A DNA stretch of 34,242 nt from assembly GCA_015487265.1 (NCBI GenBank), contig WFQD01000454.1, positions 1 through 34,242 on the forward strand, given 5' to 3'. A model generated the notes under the pieces. It did no database searches, had not been told where the DNA came from, and worked only from the letters and a program-made list of their open reading frames with translations. The stretch is from Sulfurimonas sp. Its GTDB lineage: Bacteria > Campylobacterota > Campylobacteria > Campylobacterales > Sulfurimonadaceae. The position numbers and the translations under genes were made by a program. This document shows, in pieces, positions 1-9,151 of this stretch (position 1 is its first letter; each line of letters opens with the position of its first letter).

Positions 1-1640
1 GTGGAGCAGGGCGCTATGGATTTGACTACCAAAATGCAGATGCAAGTAAAGATGCAGCGAGTTTACAAAATGCTGTAGAAGCTTTCAAAAAAGCAGATAC
101 CATCAAGTTTACTTCAACGATTACCAATGAAGAAGCCCTTATTTTACAAAAATTAAAAGAAAAATATGGTTATAAACTTGTCAATCCTGAGGCAAAAGCA
201 TTTCAAACTTTCTTAAATGAGTACTCACAAGTCAGTGGAACAACACTCTATGGAAGTGATTTAAAACAAACAATGAATTCTAACTTTATCGTGAGTGTGG
301 GTTCAGCACTTAAAAGTGATAATCCAAATGCAAGATATGCTCTGAATAACTCTTTAACAGTCAATAAGGGTGTAGCACTCTATTTTCACCCTGTAAAGGA
401 CCCTATCATTGAAGGACTTGGGAAAAATATTTTAACCGTCAATCATAAGCCATTACAAGAAGAGACAGTTTTATACCTTCTTTTAGACTTATTCGCCGAT
501 AAAGAGAAACTTCCTAGTGATATTGTTGAGTATTTGGCATCTTTTCACTCGAAAAAAACAGTAACAGTAACGGAAACTATCAAAGAAAAAGTGACTGAAA
601 TTGTAAAAGAGAAAAAAGTCAATAAAGAGACAGGCGAAGAGGAAGAAGTAGAAGTTGAAAAATCAAAAATGGTACCTAAAAAAGTAAGTAAAGAAGTGGA
701 AGTTGATGACAACAGACTTGTTTCTTTACTTGGTATGCCTGAAAATTTTGATGAGACATTGGCAAAATTCTTGAAGAAGAAAGATAGTTTCTCCTTGATG
801 GTTGGACCAGATTTATATACACATCCAAATGCGAAAAACTTAGCACGCCTTGTTGCACTCGTTGAGAAATACTCTGCGTTTGAACTCACAATGATTCCAA
901 CACTTACCAACTCTTTAGGTGTTGCACTCATTAATGAACTGAGTGATGAAGTTGGAAACTACACAATTGGTTATAATGTGCAAGCTGATTATACTTTAAG
1001 TGCACTTGGGGGTGGTGACATAGATATGCCAGCGATAAATCAGCAAGAGGGAACATTAACAAGTGTCAATAAGCGTGTAAACCCTACAAATGCTGCAATT
1101 GGCTATAATGGTTATGTTCTTAATGATATTGCGAATGCTTTAGGTTTAGAGGCTGCTTTAACTGTAGATTATACAAAAGCACTTCCAACAGAAGCAGGTT
1201 TCCAAGCAGAGGAGTTTGATAATCTTCCAAATCATTATAATAATGATGGTGAAGAGGTACGTGGATATGCCTTATCTGCACAAACTGTGAATGTCTCTGA
1301 TGAAAGTGTAGAAAAAATTGATGAATCTTTAAGCCTTGGTGATGATTTGGTTTATATGGCAAATCCTGTGCGACAGTTTAATGCCTTTACAAACAAAGCA
1401 ACACAGCTTGATGAAGAGAGCGGACTTTATGTAAGTGAGGAAAACTTAAAAGATTCAGATTTCAAGCAAGGAGATAAGGTGCGTGTGAAAACAGAAAATG
1501 GAGAAATTGTGACAACAATTGTAAGTGACAATAAAATCGCAGGTGATATTGCACTTGTGCCAACATTTGATACAGCGTTAAATTCAGAAGTCTTGTTTAG
1601 CGGTTACCGCTTTGCTGCAGCTTCGATAGAAAAGGTGTAA
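1..1640 (+). CDS. nuoG: NADH-quinone oxidoreductase subunit G, 5'-truncated by window edge
   Basis: This is the C-terminal part of the large iron-sulfur/molybdopterin-fold subunit of Complex I. The frame is open from base 3 to the stop at 1638-1640, giving 545 visible residues. The ATG at 273 is internal and is not the start, because reading upstream continues the same protein without a stop. The visible part belongs to the molybdopterin-oxidoreductase-like domain; the N-terminal FeS domains lie outside the window. It contains a striking Lys/Glu/Val-rich charged segment encoded at about 550-710, between two ordinary stretches. Identity rests mainly on position: nuoH follows 3 bases later and the order nuoG-H-I-J-K-L-M-N is the standard one. 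In this phylum NuoG is divergent, so the identification by sequence alone would be weaker. Confidence 0.88.
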   Translation, partial: GAGRYGFDYQNADASKDAASLQNAVEAFKKADTIKFTSTITNEEALILQKLKEKYGYKLVNPEAKAFQTFLNEYSQVSGTTLYGSDLKQTMNSNFIVSVGSALKSDNPNARYALNNSLTVNKGVALYFHPVKDPIIEGLGKNILTVNHKPLQEETVLYLLLDLFADKEKLPSDIVEYLASFHSKKTVTVTETIKEKVTEIVKEKKVNKETGEEEEVEVEKSKMVPKKVSKEVEVDDNRLVSLLGMPENFDETLAKFLKKKDSFSLMVGPDLYTHPNAKNLARLVALVEKYSAFELTMIPTLTNSLGVALINELSDEVGNYTIGYNVQADYTLSALGGGDIDMPAINQQEGTLTSVNKRVNPTNAAIGYNGYVLNDIANALGLEAALTVDYTKALPTEAGFQAEEFDNLPNHYNNDGEEVRGYALSAQTVNVSDESVEKIDESLSLGDDLVYMANPVRQFNAFTNKATQLDEESGLYVSEENLKDSDFKQGDKVRVKTENGEIVTTIVSDNKIAGDIALVPTFDTALNSEVLFSGYRFAAASIEKV

Positions 1641-1643
1641 TAT

Positions 1644-2633
1644 ATGGATACAGCATATTTAATAGAAACGGTTATAAAAGTCGTTGTACTCTTACTTATT
1701 TTCTCAGCATTAGCTGGGATTGGTACATATTTTGAGCGTAAGGTGCTTGCATTTATGCAACGACGTCTTGGTCCAATGAATGTTGGTCCTTTTGGACTCT
1801 TACAAGTTGGTGCAGATGGGATTAAACTCTTTACAAAAGAGGATATTATCCCTACACATGTTGTAGCACCTATCTTTAAAATTGCACCAGTTATCACTGC
1901 AGCGACTGCATTTATGGCAGCAGCGGCGATTCCATTCTTACCACAGTTTACAATTTTTGGTTACACCGTGCATCCAATTATTGCCGATGTGAATATTGGT
2001 ATTTTGTATGTACTTGGAATTATGGCAGTGGGTCTTTTTGGACCAATGCTCGGTGGTATGGCATCAGCCAATAAGTTTTCACTCCTTTCAGCAGCACGTG
2101 CGGCTGCGGTGTTTATCTCTTATGAAGTCGTCTCAGGTTTAGCAGTACTTGCCCCTATTATGATGGTAGGTTCACTTTCACTTGTTGATTTTAATGAGTA
2201 CCAAGCAGGCGGCATTGGAAGCTGGATTGTTTGGTCACAGCCTGTAGCATTTGTTCTTTTTTGGATTGCTGCATTTGCTGAGACTGGACGTACACCTTTT
2301 CACTTGATTGCGAATGATCATGAGATTATTGATGGTTTTGGTACGGAGTATTCTGGTATGCGTTGGGGTCTTTTCTTCATCGGTGAGTATGCAAATATGT
2401 TCTTTATCTCTTTTGTTATTCCACTCATCTTTTTAGGTGGTTTTGGTGATGGGAGTGTTTTAGGTGCTTTTGCACTTTTAGGTAAAATGGCATTTTTCTT
2501 CTTCTTTTTCTTATGGACAAGAGCTGCATGGCCAGATGTAAGACCAGATCAATTAATGTGGTTGTGCTGGAAAGTACTTATGCCATTAGCCGTGATTAAT
2601 GTTGTAATCACTGGTTTAGTGATGATGTATTAA
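1644..2633 (+). CDS. nuoH: NADH-quinone oxidoreductase subunit H
   Basis: This membrane subunit of Complex I helps form the quinone-binding chamber. It has 329 residues, typical of the family, with about eight hydrophobic segments. The N-terminal part has ERKVLAFMQRRLGP (31-44), the family's first conserved signature. R152 and the following ISYE (158-161) match the second. The loop AETGRTPFH...EYSG (212-238) corresponds to the quinone-chamber loop but differs from the common bacterial form: H220 replaces Asp, A223 replaces the first Glu of PEAE, and D225 the second. E227 and E235 remain. The gene starts 3 bases after the nuoG stop and an AAAGGTG just upstream can serve as ribosome binding site. 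Confidence 0.96.
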   Translation: MDTAYLIETVIKVVVLLLIFSALAGIGTYFERKVLAFMQRRLGPMNVGPFGLLQVGADGIKLFTKEDIIPTHVVAPIFKIAPVITAATAFMAAAAIPFLPQFTIFGYTVHPIIADVNIGILYVLGIMAVGLFGPMLGGMASANKFSLLSAARAAAVFISYEVVSGLAVLAPIMMVGSLSLVDFNEYQAGGIGSWIVWSQPVAFVLFWIAAFAETGRTPFHLIANDHEIIDGFGTEYSGMRWGLFFIGEYANMFFISFVIPLIFLGGFGDGSVLGAFALLGKMAFFFFFFLWTRAAWPDVRPDQLMWLCWKVLMPLAVINVVITGLVMMY

Positions 2634-2649
2634 GGGGATATGAAAAAAT

Positions 2650-3261
2650 ATGGAAGCATTTAATGATAGAAATGTAGCTGATAACGGCTACTTTATGGTT
2701 GACATTGAAGATTATCCTACTGATGGTTGGGGTAAGTTTAAGCGTGTTGTGAAAAGAACATTCAAGGGTGAACTTTTTGTTGGTCTTTGGGTTGTAATGA
2801 GAGAGATGCTGCGTTTTGATATTCATACCGTACAGTATCCACAAGAGAAGATGCCTATAGGGCCACGTTACCGTGCTGTTCATGAGATGAAACGTTTGTG
2901 GGAATCTGATGCAGAGCGTTGTATTGGCTGTGGGCTTTGTGAAAAGATTTGTATCTCTGATTGTATTCGTATGGATACTAAGATTGATGAAAATTCTCGT
3001 AAAGAGGTTTCAGAGTATACGATTAACTTAGGACGCTGTATCTTTTGTGGCTATTGTGCTGAAGTATGTCCAGAACTTGCAATTACACATGGTGGTGAGT
3101 ATGAAGTAGCTTCTGAACAACGTGCATCATTTATAATGTATGAAGATATGCTTACTCCAATTGACAAAATGAAAGCTGGAGCACAGTTAGAGTTTGAAGG
3201 TTTTGGTGCAATTACACCACATGAAGATGAGCGTGTTAAGAAAACACCTCTAGCATATTAA
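2650..3261 (+). CDS. nuoI: NADH-quinone oxidoreductase subunit I (2[4Fe-4S] ferredoxin type)
   Basis: This peripheral-arm subunit carries clusters N6a and N6b, passing electrons toward N2 and quinone. It has 203 residues. Two canonical motifs are visible, CIGCGLCEKIC near residue 94 and CIFCGYCAEVCP near 130, each with the C-x2-C-x2-C-x3-C spacing. About 60 N-terminal residues precede the ferredoxin core; they contain a hydrophobic, aromatic stretch that could lie on the membrane surface. The start follows AAGGGGAT after the nuoH stop. An ATG at 2640 is in another frame and was not used. It lies between nuoH and nuoJ as expected. Confidence 0.96.
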   Translation: MEAFNDRNVADNGYFMVDIEDYPTDGWGKFKRVVKRTFKGELFVGLWVVMREMLRFDIHTVQYPQEKMPIGPRYRAVHEMKRLWESDAERCIGCGLCEKICISDCIRMDTKIDENSRKEVSEYTINLGRCIFCGYCAEVCPELAITHGGEYEVASEQRASFIMYEDMLTPIDKMKAGAQLEFEGFGAITPHEDERVKKTPLAY

Positions 3262-3273
3262 GGAGAGAAATTT

Positions 3274-3822
3274 ATGTTTGAAGCGATAGCGTTTTATCTG
3301 TTTGCGTTTTTAACGATTGCGATGTTTTTCATTACAGTAACAACATCACAAGCATTATATGCACTCAGTGCATTGGCAGCAGGAATGATTTTTATATCAG
3401 CATTTTTCTTTATCTTAGGTGCTGACTTTTTAGGTGCGATACAAATTATCGTTTACACTGGTGCCGTGATGGCTCTGTATGCGTTTGGTATGATGTTTTT
3501 TGATACAACACGCGAAGTGAAAGAGAAGCAGGGCAATAAGTTTATCATAGTTGGTATGAGTGCAATTGCTGCTGTTTTGGTGGTAGCAATTTTCGCAGCC
3601 CCAATGCTTGCAACAGATATTACAGCATTTTATCCAAGTAGTGCAGACATCGGCAATACACAAGAAGTGGGTATGGTACTTTTCACAAAATACCTTATTC
3701 CTTTTGAATTAGCCGCTGTGATGTTACTTGTAGCGATGGTTGCAGGAATTGTTTTAGCTGGAAAGCAGATGGATAACTCTTTAACTTTAGAAGATGATAC
3801 TAACAAGAAGGTACTTTCATGA
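3274..3822 (+). CDS. nuoJ: NADH-quinone oxidoreductase subunit J
   Basis: This small membrane subunit of the proton-pumping arm has 182 residues and five predicted hydrophobic helices. The segment IQIIVYTGAVMALYAFGMM corresponds to the conserved third helix of the family, where a pi-bulge is known in solved Complex I structures. A clear AAGGAG lies about 9 bases before the ATG. The end overlaps nuoK by 4 bases (ATGA), so translational coupling with the next gene is likely. The C-terminal tail is short, charged and probably exposed. Confidence 0.95.
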   Translation: MFEAIAFYLFAFLTIAMFFITVTTSQALYALSALAAGMIFISAFFFILGADFLGAIQIIVYTGAVMALYAFGMMFFDTTREVKEKQGNKFIIVGMSAIAAVLVVAIFAAPMLATDITAFYPSSADIGNTQEVGMVLFTKYLIPFELAAVMLLVAMVAGIVLAGKQMDNSLTLEDDTNKKVLS

Positions 3823-4127
3823 TGGAAATTGGTTTAAATCATTATCTGATACTTTCTACGCTTTTATTTGCTATTGGTTTAGTAGGTGTAATGCGTAGAA
3901 AGAATTTACTTTTACTCTTTTTCGCAACAGAGATATTGCTTAACTCAGTCAATATCGCTTTTGCTGCGATTTCACATTTCTATGGAGACTTAACTGGTCA
4001 GATGTTTGCATTTTTTGTGATTGCAATCGCGGCATCAGAAGTTGCTGTAGGTTTAGGACTCTTAATTGTGTGGTATAAACGCCATGGCAACATAGACCTT
4101 GATAATTTAGCAAGTATGAAAGGATAG
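3819..4127 (+). CDS. nuoK: NADH-quinone oxidoreductase subunit K
   Basis: This is the smallest antiporter-related membrane subunit of Complex I, with 102 residues and three hydrophobic helices, the usual size. Glutamates within the membrane helices are visible in FFATEILLNSVN (second helix) and in AASEVAVGLGLL (third helix). These are the positions needed for proton transfer in characterised NuoK proteins. Two start codons lie in tandem (ATGATG at 3819-3824); the first overlaps the nuoJ stop by 4 bases, the second by 1. nuoL starts 3 bases after its stop. Confidence 0.95.
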   Translation: MMEIGLNHYLILSTLLFAIGLVGVMRRKNLLLLFFATEILLNSVNIAFAAISHFYGDLTGQMFAFFVIAIAASEVAVGLGLLIVWYKRHGNIDLDNLASMKG

Positions 4128-4130
4128 AGC

Positions 4131-6053
4131 ATGGAAAAATACTTATATATAGCACTTTTTGCACCGCTTGTGAGTTCTTTGTTTTCTGCTCTTTTTACAG
4201 CGACACCAAAGAAAACTTTTACAGGGATTGTAGCTTCACTCCTCATTTTCTCTGCGTTTGTAAGTAGTTTTATACTACTGACTCACATTTTAGGTGGGGG
4301 AGAACCAATTCATGTAGAGATGATGACATGGATGGCAACTGGAGACTTATATATTCCATTTGGTTTTATAGTAGATGAAGTTTCTGTAACAATGATGATG
4401 GTTGTAACTTTGGTTTCAACAGTCGTTCATATTTACTCTATTGGATATATGGATCACGATAAGGGCTTCAATAGATTTTTCTCATACCTTTCAGCATTCG
4501 TTTTTTCAATGATGATTCTTGTTATGAGTGATAACTATGCAGGGCTTTTCATTGGTTGGGAAGGTGTTGGTTTGTGTTCTTGGTTACTTATTGGTTTCTG
4601 GTTTCACAAAGAGAGTGCAACTTGGGCAGCGAATGAAGCATTTATTATGAACCGTATTGCTGACCTTGGTATGCTTGTAGGTCTATTTTTAGTCTACTGG
4701 AATACAGGAACACTTCAGTATGAAGGTGCATTTGAAGCATTTGCTCACTTAGATACTGCTACACTCACTTGGATTGGTATTTTCCTTTTCATCGGAGCAA
4801 TGGGGAAATCTGCACAGTTTCCACTCCATACTTGGCTTGCAGATGCGATGGAAGGTCCAACGCCTGTTTCTGCATTGATTCATGCTGCAACGATGGTAAC
4901 AGCAGGGGTTTACTTGGTCGTTCGTTCAAATGAACTCTATAGTCTTATTCCTCATGTTGGATTATTTATTGCAAGCCTTGGTGCATTTGTTGCAATTTTT
5001 GCAGCTTCTATGGCACTTGTGAATCGTGATATGAAACGTGTTATTGCATACTCTACACTTTCACAACTTGGGTATATGTTCGCAGCGGCTGGGCTTGGAG
5101 CATACTGGGTAGCACTTTTTCACCTTATGGCACATGCATTCTTTAAAGCACTCCTTTTCTTAGGTGCCGGAAATGTTATGCATGCGATGCATGATGAACT
5201 TGATCCATTTAAAATGGGTGGACTCAAAAAGGTTATGAAGTGGACTTACATTATGATGACTTTAGCATCAGTTGCACTTGCTGGGCTTTTTCCACTTGCA
5301 GGCTTCTTCTCAAAAGATACTATCTTAGAAGCGGCATTTGCTGAGCATCATTTTATTATTTACTCTGTTTTACTCTTTACAGCTGGTTTGACTGCGTTTT
5401 ATTCATTTAGATTAACTGCCCTTATTTTTGAAGGGGAAGAGCGTTATAAACTTTTTGGTATTCATCCACATGAAGCTTACAAATATATGCTTGTGGCGAT
5501 GAGTCCTTTACTTATTCTTGCAATTATTGCAGGGTCATTTAAAACAACTTTCTTTGGAATGGTGGAAGAGTTACTTGGTGCTATCGAGTATCATATTCAT
5601 TCAGAAACTACGGTTTGGGTAATGACTATAGGAACACAACTTTTTGTTGTTTTAGCAATTGTATATGCATACAAAAAATACAATCACTCAAAAATCACTG
5701 TACCGGATGGAACATCTGCGATGGAAAACAGTTTTATGTATAAATTACTGATTAATCAGTACTATATTCCATATGCATACAACAAATATCTAGTGACTCC
5801 ATATAAAGAGATGTCTGAGCTTTTCTGGACACATGTCGATATGAAAATAGTGGATGCAAGTGTTGATGGTATTGCAGGTATTGTTTATAATACTGGTGAT
5901 AAAACAAGTACAATGCAAAATGGTAACCTCTCAACTATGCTTAAATGGATGGTTGCAGGACTGCTTATGTTGTTGTCATTAGCTGTGGTTTTTGGACTTG
6001 CAGTTAGATATTCTGATGGAATTTTAGCAATTCTATCAGGTTTAGGAGTTTAA
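4131..6053 (+). CDS. nuoL: NADH-quinone oxidoreductase subunit L
   Basis: This is the distal antiporter-like proton-pumping subunit of Complex I, 640 residues long. E144 in IGWEGVGLCS and K226 in GAMGKSAQFPLHTWL sit at the positions of the essential Glu/Lys pair of Mrp-type antiporter subunits (E144 and K229 in E. coli NuoL). The C-terminal quarter is less conserved and contains the region expected to form the long lateral helix, followed by a last transmembrane helix at about 605-630. Spacing is 3 bases to nuoK and 3 bases to nuoM, so this is plainly the same transcript. Confidence 0.97.
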   Translation: MEKYLYIALFAPLVSSLFSALFTATPKKTFTGIVASLLIFSAFVSSFILLTHILGGGEPIHVEMMTWMATGDLYIPFGFIVDEVSVTMMMVVTLVSTVVHIYSIGYMDHDKGFNRFFSYLSAFVFSMMILVMSDNYAGLFIGWEGVGLCSWLLIGFWFHKESATWAANEAFIMNRIADLGMLVGLFLVYWNTGTLQYEGAFEAFAHLDTATLTWIGIFLFIGAMGKSAQFPLHTWLADAMEGPTPVSALIHAATMVTAGVYLVVRSNELYSLIPHVGLFIASLGAFVAIFAASMALVNRDMKRVIAYSTLSQLGYMFAAAGLGAYWVALFHLMAHAFFKALLFLGAGNVMHAMHDELDPFKMGGLKKVMKWTYIMMTLASVALAGLFPLAGFFSKDTILEAAFAEHHFIIYSVLLFTAGLTAFYSFRLTALIFEGEERYKLFGIHPHEAYKYMLVAMSPLLILAIIAGSFKTTFFGMVEELLGAIEYHIHSETTVWVMTIGTQLFVVLAIVYAYKKYNHSKITVPDGTSAMENSFMYKLLINQYYIPYAYNKYLVTPYKEMSELFWTHVDMKIVDASVDGIAGIVYNTGDKTSTMQNGNLSTMLKWMVAGLLMLLSLAVVFGLAVRYSDGILAILSGLGV

Positions 6054-6056
6054 TCT

Positions 6057-7610
6057 ATGATTGATCATATCTTATCAATTTTAATATTTTTTCCAGTAGT
6101 GGCAGCACTATTTGGAGTTATGGTGCAAAAAGAGAGTATTCGTGCCTATGGTATTGCAGTCTCTGCAATTGAATTTGCACTTGCTTTATGGCTATGGTTT
6201 GCATTTGATGGTCACTCATCAGGTATGCAGTTTATGGAAAGTATCCCTTTAATTCCATCTTTTGGAATTAACTATACTTTAGGTGTAGATGGTATCTCTA
6301 TTTTTATCATTATTCTTTCTACATTTGTGACACTCATTGGTATTGCATCTTTAGGTGAAATAAAAAACCTCAAAAACATGATTATTACGCTGCTTGTTTT
6401 ACAAATGACAATGTCTGGTGTTTTTGCTGCACTTGATGCGATTGTATTTTATGTATTTTGGGAACTCTCACTTGTACCAATGCTTTATATCATTGGGGCA
6501 TGGGGTGGACCGTTGCGTGTGTATGCTTCAATCAAGTTTTTCTTATATACTTTTACAGGTTCCCTTGTCATGCTTGTTGGTATGCTTTTTATGGCTTACT
6601 TTTACAACCAAGCAACAGGAGAGTGGAGTTTTGCTATTTTAGATTGGTATAGATTGATATTGCCAGAGAATTTACAGTTATGGCTTTTTGCTGCGTTTTT
6701 TCTCGGTTTTGCTATTAAAGTGCCAATGTTTCCATTTCACACTTGGTTACCATATGCACACGGTCAAGCACCAACTATAGGTTCTGTGATTCTTGCGGCT
6801 ATTTTATTGAAAATGGGAACTTATGCGTTTATCCGTTTCTCATTACCACTTTTCCCTGATGCTTCGGTATTTTTTATGTACCCAATCGCAGTTTTAGCGA
6901 TTATTATGGTTATTTACACAGCAATGGTTGCTTATGGACAAAAAGATATTAAACAGGTCATTGCATACAGTTCTGTATCACATATGGGTATCATTATCAT
7001 CGGTACTTTTGCTTTAAATGTTGAAGGTGTTTCAGGTTCAATCTTTTTAATGCTCGGACACGGTGTGGTTGCTGGTGCACTCTTTTTGCTTGTAGGTGTG
7101 ATTTATGATAGACGCCATACGAAGATTATGAGTGAGTTTGGTGGTTTGGCACATTCGATGCCGCGTTATGCAACACTTTTTGGTGTGATGATGATGGCTT
7201 CAGTGGGTATGCCACTGACAATCAACTTTGTTGGTGAATTTTTAAGTCTCTTAGGTTTCTTTAAACAGTCACAAATTTTAGCACTGCTTGCGGGTGTTGG
7301 TATTATTGTAGGAGCTATTTATATGCTTACTGCTTATAAAAAACTTTTCTTTGGTGAAATTACAAATGAAGAAAATAGAAATCTTCCAGATGTAAACAAA
7401 CGTGAACTTGTCGCTTTAATTCCATTGACATTTTTAGCGATTTGGTTAGGAATTTATCCAAAACCTGTTTTAGACCCAATTAACACTTCTGTAGAGTCTA
7501 TCGTACAACTCATGCACGATAAAGCACAAACGCAAGAAGCAAAAACAAGAATACCTGCTCCACTTAGTGAGCTTACGATACCAACAAGTTCAATAGAGGA
7601 GGCACACTAA
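6057..7610 (+). CDS. nuoM: NADH-quinone oxidoreductase subunit M
   Basis: This is the second antiporter-like subunit of Complex I, 517 residues with about 14 hydrophobic helices. E136 in FYVFWELSLVPMLYIIG and K221 in GFAIKVPMFPFHTWLP are the conserved Glu/Lys pair of the half-channel. The motif HGVVAGALFLLVGVIYDR near residue 345 is also family-typical. About 50 residues at the C terminus are hydrophilic. The stop overlaps the nuoN start by one base (TAATG). Confidence 0.97.
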   Translation: MIDHILSILIFFPVVAALFGVMVQKESIRAYGIAVSAIEFALALWLWFAFDGHSSGMQFMESIPLIPSFGINYTLGVDGISIFIIILSTFVTLIGIASLGEIKNLKNMIITLLVLQMTMSGVFAALDAIVFYVFWELSLVPMLYIIGAWGGPLRVYASIKFFLYTFTGSLVMLVGMLFMAYFYNQATGEWSFAILDWYRLILPENLQLWLFAAFFLGFAIKVPMFPFHTWLPYAHGQAPTIGSVILAAILLKMGTYAFIRFSLPLFPDASVFFMYPIAVLAIIMVIYTAMVAYGQKDIKQVIAYSSVSHMGIIIIGTFALNVEGVSGSIFLMLGHGVVAGALFLLVGVIYDRRHTKIMSEFGGLAHSMPRYATLFGVMMMASVGMPLTINFVGEFLSLLGFFKQSQILALLAGVGIIVGAIYMLTAYKKLFFGEITNEENRNLPDVNKRELVALIPLTFLAIWLGIYPKPVLDPINTSVESIVQLMHDKAQTQEAKTRIPAPLSELTIPTSSIEEAH

Positions 7611-9121
7611 TGTTAGAGCCAGTAAATGTTTCTTTAGAGTCTTTAAACTTAATGACTCTTGCTCCAATGCTTATTCCTGTTGTGGGAGCATTGTTGATTT
7701 TAGTGATAGATACAATAAAGGGTGGACTTGATAAATCTTTATATGTAGTTCTCAGTATGCTTTTTATTCTTATGGATTTAGCATCCCTCTCTAATGCTTC
7801 AGATTTATTTTCTGTTGCGGGAACGATGATGGGTGCCTTTGATGTTATGCTTATAGATGGGCTTGCAATTCTTGCACAGTTTATCATTGTAGGGGCATCT
7901 TTACTTTTTATTCCATTATCTTTAACAAACAAGCGTTTTCATGAAGCTTCACATCCTGAATTTTTTGCACTTTTCCTTTTTATGATTAGTGGATTTCAGT
8001 TTATGGTGGCAACAGATAATCTTATCTTAGTGTTTGTAGGTTTAGAGACAGGTTCTTTGGCTCTGTATACACTTATAGCACTGCATAACCGTGACAAATC
8101 GTTTGAAGCAGCTGTGAAGTACTTTACTATGGGTGCATTAGCGGCTGGTTTCTTCAGTTTTGGAGCAATGGTCTTTTATGCATTGACGGGTTCTGTTGAG
8201 ATTAATCAAATCGCAACAGTTCTTGCTGCAAATAATTATGCAGATATGGGCTATGTACTTGTCGGAACAGTATTTTTACTTGCATCCCTTGGATTTAAAG
8301 TCTCTTTAGTACCTTTTCATACTTGGACACCAGATGTATATGAAGGGGCATCTTCACCGATGGCTGGGTATATGTCTATTGTTCCTAAAATAGCAGGTTT
8401 TATTGTAACAATGAGACTTTTTGAATTCTTAATTCATAGCCATGTTGTTTGGTTAGAAGTTATTTTATATGCTGTAGTAGTGATCACTATGACAGCCGGA
8501 AATGTTTGGGCACTTGTGCAAACCGATGTGAAACGTATGCTTGCATATAGTTCTATTTCACATGCTGGTTTTGTAATGGCTGCGGTGATGATAGGGACAA
8601 CACAAGCAAATACAGCACTCTTTTTGTACTGGATTTTATTTACCTTTACAAACCTTGGATCATTCTCTATGTTATGGATGAGTCGTCAGAAAAACTTACC
8701 AGATGGACAAGCAAGTGATCATAGTTATGATAAGTTTGCAGGTATGATTAAAACCTCTCCATTTGCAGCAGTGCTTATGAGTCTTTTCATGCTTTCATTG
8801 GCAGGGGTACCTCCTTTTGCTCTTTTTTGGGGAAAACTCTATATGATAGGTTCTGCGGTTTCAGCAGGCTATACAGTTTTAGCACTCATAATGGCACTTA
8901 ACTCTGCTATAGCTGGATACTACTACTTAAAACTCATTGTGTATATGCTTATGAAAGAACCAGTAGCTGCAAATGAAAATGGTGAAGTCTATACAGCAAA
9001 CGCAACACTTACTATGAAAACTGTTACAGGAATTGCTGTAGTAGGAACTATATTTGCTTTTGTAGCCATAGACCCACTACTTGAGTTTATTACGGCTTTT
9101 GTATATAACAGCGGATATTAA
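7610..9121 (+). CDS. nuoN: NADH-quinone oxidoreductase subunit N
   Basis: This is the third antiporter-like subunit of Complex I, 503 residues, closing the nuo operon. E136 in VFVGLETGSLALYTL and K220 in SLGFKVSLVPFHTWTPDVY match the conserved channel pair. YEGASSPMAGYMS is a NuoN-typical signature after the Lys-bearing helix. The start overlaps the nuoM stop by one base. Downstream, pflA begins 30 bases after the stop with no hairpin between, so read-through into pflA is likely. Confidence 0.96.
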   Translation: MLEPVNVSLESLNLMTLAPMLIPVVGALLILVIDTIKGGLDKSLYVVLSMLFILMDLASLSNASDLFSVAGTMMGAFDVMLIDGLAILAQFIIVGASLLFIPLSLTNKRFHEASHPEFFALFLFMISGFQFMVATDNLILVFVGLETGSLALYTLIALHNRDKSFEAAVKYFTMGALAAGFFSFGAMVFYALTGSVEINQIATVLAANNYADMGYVLVGTVFLLASLGFKVSLVPFHTWTPDVYEGASSPMAGYMSIVPKIAGFIVTMRLFEFLIHSHVVWLEVILYAVVVITMTAGNVWALVQTDVKRMLAYSSISHAGFVMAAVMIGTTQANTALFLYWILFTFTNLGSFSMLWMSRQKNLPDGQASDHSYDKFAGMIKTSPFAAVLMSLFMLSLAGVPPFALFWGKLYMIGSAVSAGYTVLALIMALNSAIAGYYYLKLIVYMLMKEPVAANENGEVYTANATLTMKTVTGIAVVGTIFAFVAIDPLLEFITAFVYNSGY

Positions 9122-9151
9122 ACGCTCAACAATAAAAAAAGGAGTGTAGAT

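Noticed and set aside
273-275. ATG at 273 as the start of the first gene
   Set aside because: The same frame is open back to base 3 and continues the NuoG protein, so the gene begins before the window.
545-931. Open frame of 128 codons on the - strand inside nuoG
   Set aside because: It is the complement of the Lys/Glu-rich segment, giving an implausible Ser/Thr/Phe-rich product with no start context; nuoG explains the region.
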